From Cytophagaceae bacterium (GTDB taxonomy: Bacteria > Bacteroidota > Bacteroidia > Cytophagales > Flexibacteraceae): a DNA stretch of 5,170 nt. The notes beneath the pieces are model-generated. The model worked only from the letters and a program-made list of their open reading frames with translations. It had not been told where the DNA came from and made no database searches. The position numbers and the translations under genes are program-made. Position 1 is the stretch's first letter. Every line of letters begins with the position of its first letter. The DNA lies in assembly GCA_947464365.1 (NCBI GenBank), contig CANHWS010000248.1:1-5170 (forward strand), given 5' to 3'. Below, piece after piece: positions 4,508-5,170 of the stretch.

Positions 4508-5170
4508 TTATTGCAGCTCGACGACCACATGGCATTTCGGACCTTTTGCATAAGGTATCGTCATTGTGCCAGTCAGTGCGAGTGGCTTGCCATCAACCAA
4601 AACAGACTTGATGGTATGGCCAGTCCCTAGATACCAAAAGCTATACTGGCACCCCCTAATCAGCAGGCCTTCAAGTTTGGCTTTAGGGTACTGGGTGCTT
4701 AGGTTTGGTTTCAGCAAGATGCCTTGGTCAGTCAGGTTGAGCCCTAGAACGTCTTGCAAGAGGTTGCGCAGATAGCCACTAGCACCCCAAGTTTGGCGGG
4801 TGGTGCTTTCCCATAACACCAATTTGCGATCGTTGTCCTCCTGCACACCACCGTAAGGTAAGCGATTGTCTGGATGGTAGATTTCCATAAACTGGCGGTC
4901 ACGGAAGGCGTGCTCTGCTTGTAGGGTTACCTCATGATGTAGCCTGAGGCTATCATTGGAGATGGCGGCGGCATGTGCCCAAAGGCTCTGGACCATCGTC
5001 CAGACAGTTTGTGCATGACGAGGGTAATGTTTGATGCCTGTTTGTGCTTTAGTAGGTTTGAAGGCATCATAACGGCTGAATCCAGGCCAAAGGCAAGGCA
5101 TTCCTGCATTAGTTTGGTGGGCCGAGGACATGATCTGTTTGGCTTGCTCGGCAGAGGCCACACCTGTTGA
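4508..5170 (-). CDS. Glycoside hydrolase of (alpha/alpha)6-barrel type, C-terminal part (runs off right edge)
   Basis: The minus-strand frame is open from the window edge (5170) to TAA at 4510-4508 and gives 220 residues of a larger protein. No true start is in the window; the in-frame GTG at 5161 is internal. The first ~145 residues fit the last helical hairpins of a six-hairpin glycosidase: GMPCLWPGFSRYDAF (23-37), HAQTVWTMVQSLWAHAAA (52-69), RQFMEIYHPDNRLPYGG (92-108) and TWGASGYLRNLL (127-138). Glu97 in MEIYHP is in the position where related GH63/GH37-like enzymes carry their catalytic base, which is my inference. Residues about 145-220 (LTDQGILLKPNLST, LEGLLIRGCQYSFWYLGTGHTI, LVDGKPL) form the small beta-rich C-terminal domain usual for these enzymes. 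The exact GH family and substrate cannot be fixed from this end; a rhamnosidase-, trehalase- or mannosylglycerate-hydrolase-like enzyme is possible. It converges on the DUF1905 gene across a hairpin. Confidence 0.75.
   Translation of the reverse strand, partial: STGVASAEQAKQIMSSAHQTNAGMPCLWPGFSRYDAFKPTKAQTGIKHYPRHAQTVWTMVQSLWAHAAAISNDSLRLHHEVTLQAEHAFRDRQFMEIYHPDNRLPYGGVQEDNDRKLVLWESTTRQTWGASGYLRNLLQDVLGLNLTDQGILLKPNLSTQYPKAKLEGLLIRGCQYSFWYLGTGHTIKSVLVDGKPLALTGTMTIPYAKGPKCHVVVELQ

Noticed and set aside
4973..5170. Plus-strand frame reaching the right edge
   Set aside because: It is antisense to the glycoside hydrolase frame, which has clear family-like motifs; no domain seen in the plus-strand translation.

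Overview
The window looks like ordinary chromosomal sequence of a member of the Bacteroidota, with a Saprospira/Chitinophaga-like lineage as a guess. No start codon shows a convincing Shine-Dalgarno sequence at normal spacing. The ABC ATPase, the cyclic-nucleotide-binding-fold protein, the DUF1905/YdeI protein and the serine hydrolase N-terminus all read like the Bacteroidota versions of those families. These are recollections of family sequences, not search results.

Layout from left to right. (1) At the left edge, on the minus strand, is the N-terminal 97 residues of an exported class-C beta-lactamase-fold serine hydrolase, cut inside its SxxK motif. (2) After a 234-bp divergent gap comes a plus-strand ABC-type ATPase with no permease beside it. 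(3) Next, on the plus strand, is a single-domain protein with a cyclic-nucleotide-binding fold. (4) A 182-bp gap with three inverted repeats leads into a complete proC, pyrroline-5-carboxylate reductase, the last step of proline synthesis. (5) Tail to tail with proC, with zero bases between the stop codons, lies a minus-strand receiver (CheY-like) domain. The DNA upstream of it encodes, in order but in broken frames, recognisable pieces of a histidine kinase (H box, N box, GLGL box). The receiver is therefore most likely the surviving end of a decayed hybrid sensor kinase. (6) About 250 bp with nothing recognisable follows. (7) A plus-strand DUF1905/YdeI-like protein ends in a hairpin that overlaps its stop codon. 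(8) At the right edge, on the minus strand, is the C-terminal part of a large (alpha/alpha)6-barrel type glycoside hydrolase whose start lies outside the window.

The genes do not form an evident pathway or operon. They are single units in mixed orientations, as expected of a housekeeping/accessory mosaic. I see no tRNA, rRNA, CRISPR array, insertion sequence or phage gene, and no convincing undescribed system. The most informative observation is the decaying hybrid kinase with an apparently intact receiver domain. Next come the intergenic dyad symmetries upstream of proC and the non-canonical Q- and H-loop positions of the ABC ATPase.
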